Shown here piece by piece: positions 25,401 through 40,400 of a DNA stretch of 64,000 nucleotides (positions are counted from its first letter, which is position 1; each line of letters begins with the position of its first letter). The stretch spans positions 3,491,726 through 3,555,725 of the forward strand of contig JABBOT010000014.1 in assembly GCA_016165875.1 (NCBI GenBank), read 5' to 3'. A program made the translations under genes and the position numbers. The DNA is from Acanthopleura granulata. Its lineage: Eukaryota > Mollusca > Polyplacophora > Chitonida > Chitonidae. The notes beneath the pieces are model-generated. The model had not been told where the DNA came from and made no database searches. It saw nothing but the letters and a program-made list of their open reading frames with translations.

Positions 25401-28400
25401 CGTCCTTCATGTGTACATTTTGTTGTTGTTGTTTCACCGGTAATGGCAAACATGATTGGCTGAATTTTCATACAGCTGAGCAGTCTGCCATTAAAGTTCA
25501 AAACTTTGTTAGCATAGTTATTTATACCTATGTAGGGGAAACTGGCACATGGAGGAGCCTGACAAAGATGGGAAGAAAGTTCTCCTGTCATACCTGCCCT
25601 TGCCTGAAACTCTTCCTGTAACTCTTCCTGTTAACTCCACACAATTTGAAATTTTTGAGTTATTATTTTACCACAATTGTTATATTTCTATGAAATGTTT
25701 GTAGCAGAACACATTAGTGTTTTAACAATGATTGTAAATGATTATTATGTACATGTGTAGATTTCCTGAAACTGAATTCAGTTGTGATTTGGCTTGGTCT
25801 TAACAACCTGTCTTATGTGGTCAACTGTCATATGCGGTCACTTTTGTCGTCTCCCTTCACTGGTCACATACAAAAGGTTTGGACGTACTTTACATGGGCA
25901 TAAATTTGTTTCTGTGAAATAAATCTTCTTGATATCAGAGGGTTTTCTGGTCGATTTCTGATTGTGGTAACGACAGTGAGAAATATTGGAGAAGTGAGGT
26001 TTAGACAAATTTTGTATCAAGTTTTCATGAAATCAATTGAGATTTTGATGCACTGGTAGTGAAAAAATATTTAGTTCTCTGATTTGTTCAGATTGAGTTT
26101 CTAAAAAGAAATTTGCTAGAAATCCCCATTAAGATGAAAGTACAGTGTGGCAAGTTTATGGTCATGTAGATATTGTTGAAGAACTGATTTATTTTAAAAC
26201 TTTATTTTTGTTGTTGATTGCATGAATGCAGATGGGTGCTCTCAAGCAGTTGGTACCTCAGTCTTTTGCCGAGGGAGATGTAAGACCAGGAAGAAATATG
26301 TCAGAATGAGCTTGTTGTTGAGTGATCATGTCCATCCCAGAACGGTAAGCTGTGATCAATCCTCCGGTGATCGTGCAGGCCTGTTTTTGTCGCACACTTC
26401 CACGCAAAATGAGGGATAGTATGTTGGGTGCATCCGTCTGTTTCGCCATCAGTTTATGCAGGTTTTGTTTAGGCTATTTCCTGATCACGTTTGAACAACC
26501 AGCTAGATCATTGTATGTGCATTTGCTGGCATCTGTCATGATTTCCTTGATACTGGCGGGTTGCTGGTTTCTTTGTAATAACTGCTTCAAATGTCCGTTT
26601 CTGTTAAACTTTTTGCACGGGTCCCACTAGTGGAGGGGTTTATAAACACATTTTAGCAGGTTATGCTCAGAAATGTTAAGATAAAACACCAATTTATGCT
26701 TTCATAGAGCATGATAATTTTTAAAATTTAACATAAGTAGGTTTGATATGTTTACATTTTTTACTGGATTCAGGACAATATTTGATTAAAATTAATTTGC
26801 AAGTGAATTAGTGACAAATTTTCTCACACATAATGTTCTTACAGACATCTTGGCCTTTTTTCCTTTCTGTTTTGGAGTGGCTGTGTGGTGAAATGCTTCT
26901 AATTCTGATGTATTTTTCAGCATAATGCTGTGAAACTTGGCACACATGTAGCTAAATAGTTAAGCTAAAAATGGGTCCCACAAATTCTTGATATCTTTTC
27001 TAATTTTAAAGATACTAGTAAAAGAACATCAAAGTTTCAACATTGTTTTAAATAGTACTTTATCCAAAATATTATTCAAAAAATTAAAAAATTTTGGCAA
27101 ACAAATAGCATTTTGATTATTAGCTCTAATTTTTTTTTCAAACTTTCTGTTTATTTTGATTAATTTTAAAGATAGGTAATTTTTAAAAGTTTCTTTGAGA
27201 TAAGCAGTTGTTTGGTTTTCAGAATATTTAAACATATGGCCATATTTGATCAGTATTTTGGGCTACAGAAGACAAAATGGGAAATTCTGCTTAAGAGGGA
27301 TTCTAGCATCCTTAATCTTTGGTGGATGATTTCACAAAAAGTGCATTGCCATACAAGCATGATTGAATAATTCATCAATATTGCTTTGAACATAAACCAA
27401 AATGAATGGTTTATGAAAGCAGTCAATGCTGTGGTTTTAATGAGAAACCTCATCCAGATAACATCATCGTAAACATAGGAATGAACAACAGTCTACACAG
27501 ATTCCACCTGAATTACCTTTGATGGGAAAAGTTCCCCCCACCTAGTTATGTTTTGTCCACCTTGCAGGTGTTTCTCTTCCTGAGACAAATTTGCCTGCGT
27601 GTCATCCCACGGGAGATACTTGGTTGTCTGCACAACTGGAACAGATTCCTGAAGAATGTACGATCTCTGTTATCCATGGGACGGTACGATAAGATGAAAC
27701 TGGAACATCTTCTCTACAAGATGAAGGTAAAGATGTAATAGATATGTGTGTGTCTTTTGCAACAGTTTCATTACATTCATTTATTTGTTTGTTTGTTTGT
27801 TTGGAGGTTTATGCTTTACCCAAGGATATTTCACTTATATGACAGCTGATGGCATTATGGTGTGAGGAAACCGGGCAGAGCTCAGGGAAAACCCACAACC
27901 TACCTCTGGTTGCTGGCAGACCTTCCCAGGTACAGCCGGAGAGGAAGCCAGCAGGTTGCTGACAGATCTTATGTATAGCTGGGGATTAAGCCAGCACTAT
28001 AAGTTATCGTGAACTTCTGTTGATCACATTGGTGAGAGGGTCCTGGGTCATGACCAGTATGCCTTGGCCAAGGAACACCTTTACCATCGGGGAGTTTTGA
28101 GTTTGGACACTTTTATCGCTGGAGATAAAAGAAGTTCTAGTGTACCATGTGGCGTGTCAGAAATTTTTGGCCCACTTACTAAGTTTGATAGCATTTACCA
28201 TAACATAAAAGTCTTGTAAAGAGTTATTTACGGTAGAACAACGACGAAGAAAATTGAGGAGCTGAACTTTTTTGAACTTCAGAAGGTCCTGAAGAAACCC
28301 TCTGGAACAGAGCAGGAAAGATGATCAGTAAATTAATGTCAACAAAGATTGCCTAACATTTTTCACTAGTCACATGATGCAGGAGGACTTATTCTTAACC

Positions 28401-31400
28401 TCAAACGACAAAAGAGTTGGAAATTACTGGAAGTACCCTTATTGTGGGTTATTCATTTTTGAAATACTATTGGGCAAAAGCCTATAGAAAAAAAAGTCAC
28501 AATATCCGAAGTGTAAATGGATGATGTAAAGGCTGGTGTCCCTTCACACCGTCTGCCTCGGTCTTTGTACCTTGGTGTTGAAATGTTTGGCTTCATTATA
28601 CTCACAGTCTGCCTTGTTGTATGTTTACAGGTGAACTCTGTCAAGTGGCTGCCAGAAGCTGATCACAAAACACGAGTCGCCATGTTCTCCAGCTGTCTCT
28701 GGTGGCTTTTCAACAGCTATGTCATGACTGTTTTGAAGGTAAAGTACCTCAATTCTGCTAACTTTTCGATCATGTGATTGCCCTTTTTAAGCCAAGTTAC
28801 TTGTAATTGTAATGTGAAACAGAGTTTCTTTTTTCTCACATAGTCAGTTTAATGAATGATATATCCATATATACTTTTCCTGAAAAAATGTTTTTTCTTT
28901 CTGCAATACTCATGTATGTGTCTGTCCCGAAAAAGAAGTAGAGTATAGTGTGGTATTAAGTGGTTCTGAAGTCAGAGATGAAAGAACAAACTTCTGCTTC
29001 AACCTTGAATGTTGTTTTAATCCGCAACAGTCAACAGCAACTGGACTTCATTGGTCAGTTATGGCGACACCGCTCTACTGTAAATATACAGTTTTAAAAT
29101 CAGCACTATCCAGTGCTCTTGTGAAAGTTCGCTCATATCAGACCCTGAGATTTGCAGCATTTAGATGGTGTGGTGTGGGAAGAAATTTGGTTTGGGGCGA
29201 AATGTACTACATTGAAATTAGTTCTCTCTAATCTTTGACTGATTGGTTGGTGTTTATATCATGGCGGTCTGGTTTATGGGTGGAGGAAACCAGATTGCCT
29301 GGAGTAAGCCACCAACCTTCCACAGGCACTTGACAGACCTCTTTGCTCAAGGCCACTGCCGGAACAGAGTTGTATTTGAACACTCGTCCTCCTTGGTCAA
29401 GGGCTAATACATGAACCATCTGAGCTAGCACCTTGTTCCCTGTGCCCGGTTTCCCCCACTTTCATATCTGACAGTGTTACTAGTCAAATATTCCTGAGGT
29501 TAGCAATCTACATTCACCAATCAAATTTAAAATAAAGCACTTTTAGAAGTAGATGTGGAGGCACTTATTCACACAGTGGCTAATTTCCATCTTGGTAGAT
29601 ACCCAACAGTAGTTCTACTGCTGACACTGCATTCCCATCAAAACAAGAAATCTGTATGATATCCAGAAAATGGAGAACACATTTCAGACAAGAAATTAGA
29701 ACATTATTATTAGCACTTAGTCCAGTCTTTTGACGGCCGACGGTGCACAGTTCGAGGTCCATCCTGATGCTGTATTAATTTTTCGGAAAACGCTTCCACG
29801 TGAGCGACTGTTGGTATATGTACCAATGTATGTTCAAGATTTGGATAAAAAAACTTGATTTTTACTATTTTTTCAGACCACCTTGGTGGTTATTGTGTGT
29901 GTCCTGGGGTTGGGAGTCATACTGAAATCTAAAAATGTTACTTGTTGCTGCCTCACATGGCACTCACAGCTGAGCGGTTAGAGCCAGGAAACAGGACTCG
30001 TTGGCGCAGTTTCAGTATAATGTGACTGGGTCAGGTGTCATGTCTGGTGTCTTGGGCGTGATGTTCCAGTGGCAGCAGCACTTGGGCAGCATGGACTCGC
30101 CCTACCACAGGAGGATACTGTTTATGTACGTTCTAAGGACTCCTGATCATTATACAACTGAAAACTTATTGATATATGCATATACATGTATATACCCTTT
30201 TCCCCCCTCGTTTCCAGACATACTTCTACATCACAGACACAACTCGCTTCAGGAACAAGCTGTTTTTCTACAGAAAGCCTGTCTGGATTCTGCTGAGGAA
30301 CCAGGCCCAGAGAGGTGGGTGGTGTCAAGCAGTGGTCGTTAGAGACATGTACGGGTATGGATGGGGGATGGCCAATGTATAACATGCTGTTTTCTATCCC
30401 ACTGTCACCCTAACCAGTGAGCATCACTCATGCACTTTCAACTAGTTCTTAAAATAAAGTGCAATCGAAGAATTGCTGGTAGTTGTCTTATGATAAGTTT
30501 TGATCCCAACTAATCTTTGTGCATGTAGGTGCCATCACTCCGAACACCTGGAAAAGTTTGTTAGTAACTTGCCAAGAGTTAGGTGGTTTATACCAGGTGC
30601 TTTTTAGTTTGGTTCTTAAAATAGAATGAAGGTAACTCAGAATATTGAAGTCAGTATATTGTCAGAGCCACTTAGGTTGTGCCATCAACAGGAAATATGT
30701 ACAGTAAAGGATTATACAGGCTTATAAACATGTAGCAGTGTTGGGGGTGGGGGCGGGGGGGGGTTGCAAATATTCAAGAAATTACAAGCATGGTAGGGAG
30801 ACAAATGAATGGTGGCGATGATCACATAGTATCAACATAATAGTGGGAGGGTAGTGGACGCATGCAATCTTGAGGAAAATGATGTACTTGTTGTTGGAAC
30901 CAGAGCGGAGAAAGAGAGGGAGTTGTGTGGGGGCATGGGGTAACAGTGATGCAGAGAATTTAAACAAAATAAAACAAAGGGGAGCATGCACAAGACCAGG
31001 TTATTTGAACACATACAGTTCTCTATAAGCTTTGATGTTGTGGTTTAGATCTGGCTGTTCCTGCTTTATAGTTATAGATTTGGAGTGGTTAGCTAGGGTA
31101 TATAAGTCTGGCCCTGACAGATGTTCAGTGCAGACATGCGTTGTTACTTAGCTGTATAAGCTTTGTTTTCTGCCCCCCTCAGGTATCGTATTCCGTTGTA
31201 TAAATTGTCATGTTTCATTTGACATACTTTTCTATCCAGCAATTGTTTTTTTTTGGCAGACAATCATTGTTACTTAGCTAAATAAGCTTTCTACCCCACT
31301 CATGTCATCCTGTCCTAAATACAATCCACAGAAGACAGGGAATAAAAGAATTCCACTCATCACAACCAGTCATTCTTCGTTTTATTTCCCAGTCAAAGTG

Positions 31401-34400
31401 AACCACGCGACATGTACATTGTACCTTGTGGTACAGATCAAAGCAGTGTAGCGGGCCTCCGTGGCTCAGTAGGTTAGCACGCTAGTTCAGTGCATTGACC
31501 CGAAGCCTGCCATCAATGCAGTCGCGGTGAGTTCAAGTGCAGCTCATGCCAGCTTCCTCTCGGGCCATACGTGGGAAGGTCTTCCAACAACCTGCAGATG
31601 GTTTGTGGTTTCCCCAGGGCTCTGCCCGGTTTCCTTGCACCATACCACTGCCGTCGCATAAATGAAATATTTTTGAGTACAGCATAAAACAGCAATCAAA
31701 TAAATAAAAGAAACAATCAAATGAATTTATGTTTGTTTTAGAAATACATGTATGTTGTCATTACTAGAACCACTTCATTAAAAACCAACATTAAAATCAG
31801 TGACTTGTATGTAATGTTTTTCTTTTGCAGCCTACCTCAAAACTGGGATGTTCTCCTCCATCACTAAGGTACAGTGAATGTTAATTATGGGAATGTAATC
31901 TAGAAAACTTAAGTACAATTTAACCAAAGAAAATAAAGTCATATGCTTCGAAATATCACAGAATAGATATTAAAACTACTTATTCTGTATCACTGGCATA
32001 CATATATGCTATAAAAGACTCACAATGAGGATGGTCAATGTGTTCATTAGGGTTCTCTGTGGAATTGGTTTAGTTATGAGTTTTACTATTACGAGGTGTT
32101 AGCTCACCTGGAAATTTATGAACGCCATGCAACTCCACCCCATCCACCCCCCACCCCCACCCCCGACTATCTGCTCCAACTTCTCCTTCACAAGTGGTTA
32201 GGGTTGTCTGTTACATGCCAAAGGCTGGTGGTTTATTACTTGGGGCTCTGTAGTGTCCTCCACATACATTTACCTGCACATGTATATTTATGTATTTAAT
32301 TATTTCATTGGTGTTTTGCACCGTTACTCAGGAATATTTCACTTATACAACGGTGACCAGAGAGGAAGCCAGCATGAGCTGGACCTCAACTCCAAGCGAC
32401 TGCATTGGTGAGAGGCACCCGGGACATTATGCTGCAGGCGCACCTTAACTCCCTCGGCCACAGAGGCCCCCTGTACATGGCTAAAACTAACTGCTGGTAC
32501 GAAGTTTAATGACAATCACATAAATAACAAGTGATTAATAAATATATCTGCGTTGTAAGCAATGAGGTATTTGTTCACTTTCAGAAAGCAGCCAGACGTC
32601 TAGTGAGTGAAGGACAGAGTCTAGGCGTGTCCTCGCTGAGGTTCCTGCCAAAGAACACGTCGTTAAGACTCATTGTCAACATGGGCAGGAGGACCAGCCC
32701 CTCACATGACAAGCCACAAAAGGTACAGGTACTTACAGGTGTAAGATTCAACAGCTCTACCAAAGGAGGTCATGGTTTTGTTAGTTTTAGCCTGTCGTCA
32801 AGTTTAAGAAAAAAAGAAAAAAAAAACAGCTCCGTGACACACACCAAACCTAAAAGGGTACAGATGTTTGATTGTTAGTCTGTTGTCAACTTTGAAGAAA
32901 ACGCAGAAATACGGGTGAGATTTTATGTGACCCGTTCCATTCTGTTTTGGTGGTGATCAGATGCCAATCCAGATCCGTAAACTCGGGGCATCATTCATCT
33001 GTCTGCAGTGCAGGAATTTGCACATTTAGCTGTGGCGTAAGGTTGTGCAGTTGGAGAGTATTTTGCATCTGTTCATTTGTTCAGTTGATTGATTTTTTTT
33101 GCATTCATTTATACTCGAGTAAATGACCAGGCTGACAAAATATTCTGTGTTGGGTGTAACACAATTCTAGCAGAAAAACACAGGGTCTCTCAGAAGGGAT
33201 TCTAGCCACTGGCATGAATGGAAAGGAAATTTAAAGAAGAAAATTAACAACCCCCGCCCACCAAAAAAAATTTAAGAGTTGGGCCTCTTTTTTGAGGGTT
33301 AATCAGGTTAAGCAGTGATTAAAGACTACCAGAGGCCTTGTTGTTTTGTGAGGGTAAATTATCAGGATTATTTGTAATTGTTGAGAAAAAAAAGAAAGGT
33401 AAGGAGTGATCATGGCAAATGTCTTCATTTAGCAACCTAGCAAATTCTTTTGTTTGGATTGTCTAAATGTACATGTACAGTTCACTGCTTTTGTGCTTAA
33501 TTTTCAGGATCTATCTATCAATGCACAGCTCTCTGATGTATTTCAAGTTTTGAAGTTTGAAAAGGTGAGCTTTTTTTTTCTAGTAAATGGGTCAAAATGT
33601 ATTTTTTTTTTCTTGAGGACCATGTTTGGGAAAGTTTATCAGTAATGTGCCAAAGGTTATTGGTTTCCTGCACCTAAAAGAAGCCATTGTGTAAGCGAAA
33701 AATTCTTAGCATGGCATTTAACAACAATCAAGTAAATAAAGTGAAAATTTGTTCAGTATGCTAAAAATCACTAGTATTGAAGATTTATGAATAAAATATA
33801 AAAGGGACTTCTTGTAACTGTTTGTCAGTGCAGATGATTTCTGAGTGGGAAGAGGAAAAATCTTCTCTAAGACACACAGGGTGTATTTGTATTAATGTTA
33901 CAGAAAACAAAATATAGAGTAAGCAGCAACAAGAAAGCCACTGAAGAATATGTCTGAAATCTTAACTTATTGTTTGAGACTTTTTTTTTCACTGAATTAT
34001 TTAAAACAGTGACAGTTATGAATTCTAAGCCTAGCTACATGTATTGAATGTTATCTGTTCAGTCTCGGAAGCCATCCGTCGTGGGTGTGTCTGTATTCGG
34101 TGTGGATGATATTTATGCAACATGGAAATCTTTCATATCAAACAGACGGAACCAGAAAGATGACAGGTGAGGCGGCTTGTTTTTCAGGTTCAGGTATTTA
34201 GTGTTGGGGGGAAAAAATACCTGCTATTGCTGGAAGATGAATGCTATTTCCACTTAATGTTTAATGCCACAAATACGCCAACATTCGCATTTGTGGATAC
34301 GTACAATAGTAACATGAAGAGCAGTGTGATACATCTCACTGTTTACTTCGTTTCACTAATATATATTAGGGTAGAAAATATTATAATTCAGCATACAATA

Positions 34401-37400
34401 CAATCTCACTGTTTGTGGCCTTGGTGACAGTGATCACTTATTGACACTCGTGGGGTCGTTGGCACTTTATAGCGTTTGAAATAAGCAAAAAGGTGCGGCC
34501 ATTTGCCGAGTCTGACTTTTGTTTGCAGAACACTTGTTCTCTGCTAGTATGGTGTGTATATCTGTCTGTGAAAGTTTGTCAGTAACATGCCAAAGGTTGA
34601 TGCTTTAAATAAGTTATCCCAATTTCCTCTATACCCATAAAACTGACTGCCATTGTATAAGTCAAAAAAAATTCTTGACTATGGAGTTAAACAACAGTCA
34701 GCATCCAGCCAGAGTGTAGCAGGTGAAGTTTATACAGGGATATCTGGAACCCGTTTTATTTATTTATTTATTTATTTATTTGATTGGTGTTTTACCCCAT
34801 ACTCAAGAATATTTCACTTATACGGCGGTGGCCATCATTATGGTGGGAGGAAACCGGGCAGAGCCCAGAGGAAACCCATGACCACCCGCAGGTTGCGACA
34901 TAGCATAGAGATATGTTGCCATGGAAATGTTACACCGTCTTCATAAAGCAGGCCCCAGGATATAGACAAAATACTGTTTTTGAGTGTATATTACATTTTC
35001 TTTGACACTCTACAAGAACATGTACATTTCACACGCATGTGTAAATTTTTGTATGCAAAACATACATTCATCCTGTATTCTCTTCGGGTGCCAGTGTGTC
35101 AACGGTAGATGCTTGAAACTACGAGCTTCGAATAAGACTAACTTCTGCTTTGTGGTTTTAGGCAATTGTACTTCGTGTCAGTTGACATCAAAGATTGCTA
35201 TGACTCCATCAACCAGCAGAAACTCTTCTCTATTATCTCTGACATCATCAGACAGGTAGTTGTACAATTTGATGTTTGATTGAATTTACCCAGTGTTTCT
35301 TTGACACAGGAACCAACAGTATAACAGTTTTAATTAGTTTTAAAAGTTCCTTTATCTGACGATGTTCAAAGTGAAATATTTGGCGTTCGTGAGTAGTGAC
35401 CAAAATAAATAAATGTAACCAAAATAAATGTATGTAACCAAAATAACCAAAATAAATAAATGTAACCAAAATAAATAAATGTGACCAAAATAAATAAATA
35501 CGACATATTTTCATGAAGAACCAGGTGAAAATCTCTGCCATTGTTACGCATATAAAAACCTGATGAATATATAATCAACTGTTCCACATGTCACACATTT
35601 CACCAAATTTGTCTCAGGCTTCTCAGAATTCCAGAGTTCAGAATGTTTGTTGGTTCATCTCCTTTTGTGGATCACCATTTTACAACTTAGTCAGTTTTAA
35701 GGGTAGTCTGGAATGCCTGAAATAAACCACAGTTTTGAAATGTAGAGCAAAGTATTTCAGAGGTTCTAAAGTTAGTTATTTGAATTTATAATTTTTAAAA
35801 TTATATCTACAATCTATGATGTACATGAAAATGTGTTTAATCGATAAAAGGCTCCTTTTCTTTCAGAGTGATGAGGAAGAATATATCATTCGGAGATATG
35901 TAAAAATATTTCCAACCATGGGAAAAGTTAAGCGACTGTTTGGTCGTGATGTCACAAGCCTACATGACTTCCAACCTGACTTCATGCAATACATGAGAGA
36001 GATATCCAAGGGGGAGAACTGTCACAGGGCTGTCATTGTGGACCAGGTGACTGATCTTAAACGAATGTATTTCTGTAATTCGAGACCGCGAACATTCGGG
36101 CATTAGCAGTTTTACTTGCGCCAACACGCTTTGCTCAGGCACACAGGGCCGTGAAAACATGGTCAAAATAACGTGGAAGTTAATAGCTAACTCTGTTTCA
36201 CGGCCTCAAAAGTCTATAACTAGGCTTCGATAGCGTTCATAATTTTACAAATGCTATGCAGATTGTTCTGTGGTAAAACATACTCTAATTTCTGGTTGCT
36301 ATCAGCCGTAGTTCTCAGAATATTGTCCAGCGTTGTTCATTTTGATATCCCTTTCCATGTTATCTTCCACCTCGTCTGCTTGCCGCTACCTCAAACGGGC
36401 GATGTGCCCAGATATGTCTACGGTCTCGAATACACAGCTAACTCTTGTGGCTTTTGGCAACTAAAACTGCAAGCATTATGAGACCCCGTATGTTATATGT
36501 ATATGTATTCCTTGATTCATACTGTCACCCGAGTTCTGATCTCTTTGCAGTTCACATTATGTAGCTGTTTTTTAATGTTGATGGATTAATTATAAACCTG
36601 TTCTAACCCAGGTCGATAGGAAGGGAGATAACTTTGTACAGTTTAAAAGGTGTCTGGTCAGTGACTGATGAAGCAATCCAGCTTTAGCGAGATAAGTATC
36701 CATGAATATATAAATCTCCCTCGACATTTCAGATACTTCATCACCACGTAACACCGGATGAGATTCTGCAAAAGTTAGCAGCTCACCTGTTCAACAACAT
36801 CATTCAGGTAAAATGAAATACACTGTGTGATAGGAAACTACAGGAAACGCCCAAGTAAGCATTGCCAGATGGACTGCTGAAAACTTTATCTGAAAGTACT
36901 TTTACTCATATTTTTAGATTATTAAAAATTGAATTAAATGCATTTAAGTGTTTGAATGTACTTTGACCTTGTTTCCTCTTATATTCCCCTACTGTTGACA
37001 TTTTTGTGTTGCAATAGTTATTCATTCTGTGAAATCACTGTTTAGATCAGGGGTTTTAGGGGAGGGTTAATCCTTGTGACAACAAATATCCTAAACACTT
37101 TCTATATGGGTCATAAAACCCATTATGGGATGAAAGTCGTTGAACGCATTTAACTCTTAGTCAAAATGAAAATATGCCACTTCGTCCCTGTAGTTTTCTG
37201 ATGAACCAATAACTTCATTGTTAGCTTTCTGTAATTAATTAATTAATCTCTTTGATAGTCCTCCTGTCTTTAATTCAGTATAAACAGTTTACGTGCTTCA
37301 TCAAATGAAGGATGTTAACCCTTTATTGTTTTTTATCACATGACTGACATCAAGACCAATGAACAGTCAGCCTGTGACTGTCAGTTAAGAGGTTTGTCAG

Positions 37401-40400
37401 TATCTCCAAATATTGATTTGTCCGACACTTGAGTTTGTCTGCAAGATATCTCTGAGACTACTTGACCAAATTGGAACAAATTTGGTGTTAAGCATACTTA
37501 TGGGGTCATTAGTTACTGATTTGATTTTGGTTTCATGTGTTTACCTGTTGGTTCGTTTTGCTATGTTTTGAGTATTTTTAATGACTGCTGTTTGTCTCCA
37601 AGATATATCCAGAAGTACTTTACTGAATTGAATTAAATTTGGTGTCAAGCATACTTTTGGGGCCCTTAGTAACTGATTTGGTGTCAAGCATACTTTTGGG
37701 GCCCTTAGTAACTGATTAGATTTTGGTGTCCATGTGTTTGTCCGGGAGAGACATATATTTTGGACACAAAACCTTTTAGATTTTACACTCAGATTCTTCC
37801 ACTTGCAGACTTGACCATGTCATGTACTATAAGAAACATATTTGAATGTGGTCTTGTACACTGCTGACTTCTTTCATTTTATACTGTTATACTCACATTA
37901 CATGTACCTACCCTAAATGGCCTAAAAGTTTGTCTGTGACAAAGTTGCTTATATATCCCTGATTGTGAAAGGCCTGTCGATTTTAGAGAATTGTGTTGAG
38001 GTTTGTTTGGATGATAACCCACTGGGAAAATGTCAGTTTCGTTACCAGGATGTATATTTTGTGGCCTTTTTTTATCACTAATGATGCACTTTTTTGGACG
38101 AAATTTACAGTGCCTTTGGTGTTCTAAATGATACAGTGTCACTTTGCAAATCTGTACTAGATCATGTTGTACAGGAAACCTGCAGTGCCCAGTTCCTGTC
38201 CAGATAATTTCCTTTTGGAAAACTTACGTTTACGAAACTCACTGTTTTCAGATGGGCCCATGCTATTTCCATCAGAAAACTGGCATCAGCCAAGGGTCAG
38301 TCATCTCCTCCCTACTCTGTAGCATGTATTACAGCAGTATGGAGGGCAGAGTGATCTCCCCTGGCAGGGATGAGGTCATGATGAGGATGGTTGATGATTG
38401 GCTGTTTGTGACCCCTACGATAGAGAGGGCTTTGTCATTCTTGAAGACAATGAGTCAAGGTATTAAACGGACAACAGCCTTTATCCTGATGTTATTATTA
38501 TCAGAGTTGGGCCATGAAAAATGACTGATACTAAGATTGCATTAGTTTGTCATAACTCTTCCGAATATTGTCCAGTTTTGATAACATTCTGCTTGAATCT
38601 TAATAGATCAGTTTTGAAAACCGTCCCAAATAAATGAAGACAGACTGGTTTATATCATGTGTCTTACACCATATTGTTTTTTTTTTGTTTTTTTCACAGG
38701 AATTCCTGAGTACAACTGCTTTGTAAACACAGAAAAAACACTGACAAACTTTCGTGTGGAAGAATATTACCCTTTAACATCTTGCATTGCAAAGAATGGT
38801 GAGAAAACACTTGGTATGATTTTGTTAATAAGTTTTCTCATGTATATGTGACAGGTTACAGCAAGGAAACAGTTCTGGTTGGGGCCCGGTGTCAGTCTAA
38901 TGTGATTGGGTGTGGTGTCTGGTCTGGTGTCTTCATCATGATATTCCAGTGGCGGCGGCATGGATTCGCCCTGTCACAAGTAGACACAGTATATATACAT
39001 TCCTCATCATATGTCTGAAAAATTGTGAAGTACGTTGCGAAAAACCTCAGGCAAGTCATCGCGACCAGTGTTTGGTACTTTCCTACACGTAAAGTTCATC
39101 GGGGGCCTCTGTGGCTCAGTCGGTTAGTGCACTATCGCAGCGCAATGACCCAGAGTGCTGTCGCTGCGAGTCCAAATCCAGCCCAAGCTGACTTCCTCTC
39201 AGGCCGTACGTGGGAAAGTTTGTTAGCAACCTGTGGATGATTGTGCGTTTCCCTCGGCCTCTGCCTGGCTTCCTCTCACCGTAATGCTGGCCGCCGTAGT
39301 ATGAGTGTAATGTTCCTGAGTACGGGATAAAACACTAATCAAATAAATAAATCGAATGTAAATTTCATCAGCTACATATACTACCCAAATTCTGGTACAT
39401 GTGGTTTAGTCTTGCCAGTTCAGTTCCCTACATTCTTACATTAAAAGTGACCACCATTGTATTGGTGAAATATTCTTGAGTACTGAAGTATTTTGTTTGT
39501 TTTTTTTCCAAACTTTTGTCTTTTCTTTTCTTCACCTCAGAACTGTTTCCATGGTGTGGCTTGTTGTTTGACACAGACAGCCTGAGTGTGACAATTGACT
39601 ACAGCAGATACCCTGGCTTATGTAAGTTGTGTATTGTAGGATACATGTAACAGTGTAATATTGTTACACATGAATATTTAATTATTCAATAGTCTCCAAG
39701 GTTTGCGCCTGATCTGTCAATCCTTCATGATTTATTTTTCAGTTAAACATGCTGAATTGAATCTTGCTAATAGCTTTTCCGTGACAAGTTTAGTGCCTAT
39801 TAAATTTGAGTTTTGGTCCTTTCCATCCATTTCCAAGAAAATTATGATCCGTTTTTATTCTGGTGTGGATTTTGACATTTAGCAGTAACTCTGAGAGCTC
39901 ATATAGAAGGGACCCTGCGTTGGTGTTGCAGCATTTCCAGAATGTTCGCATGGTTTACCTACTTGCAATATTTTCGTTATGTATTTAATTCTGCGGAAAT
40001 TATTTGAATTTTGATGTTTGGCCTGATATTAAGGAAATATTTTTTTCAGCTATCGCAGACACTTTGACCTATGATTTCACCCAGAATCCAGGTTTGACGT
40101 TGAAACGCAAATTGTTTGAGTGAGTGTGAATCTTACATTGTTATAAAACCTTACAGTGGAATAAACCTAGTTTATTTGTGATGTACACTTTTATAAAACT
40201 TCATTTATGTGGTTTACAGATAACCTACGGTATCGGCCAAGCCCAACAGCAAATCGGGCCCCCACACTGCTGACAAAGCTCGTAGAGACTGCTAGCCAGC
40301 CGGTCGTCACCTATCGCATAAAACTACACGTGTCTGCGCCGTGAAAACAAATGTAGTTCGGTCGGCAATATGCAGCTTATCAGGCCTCGAAATAGTAGGC

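Noticed and set aside
35248..35587. Frames with repeated FILVTFIYF
   Set aside because: Translation of the 19-bp AT-rich repeat in TERT intron 20.
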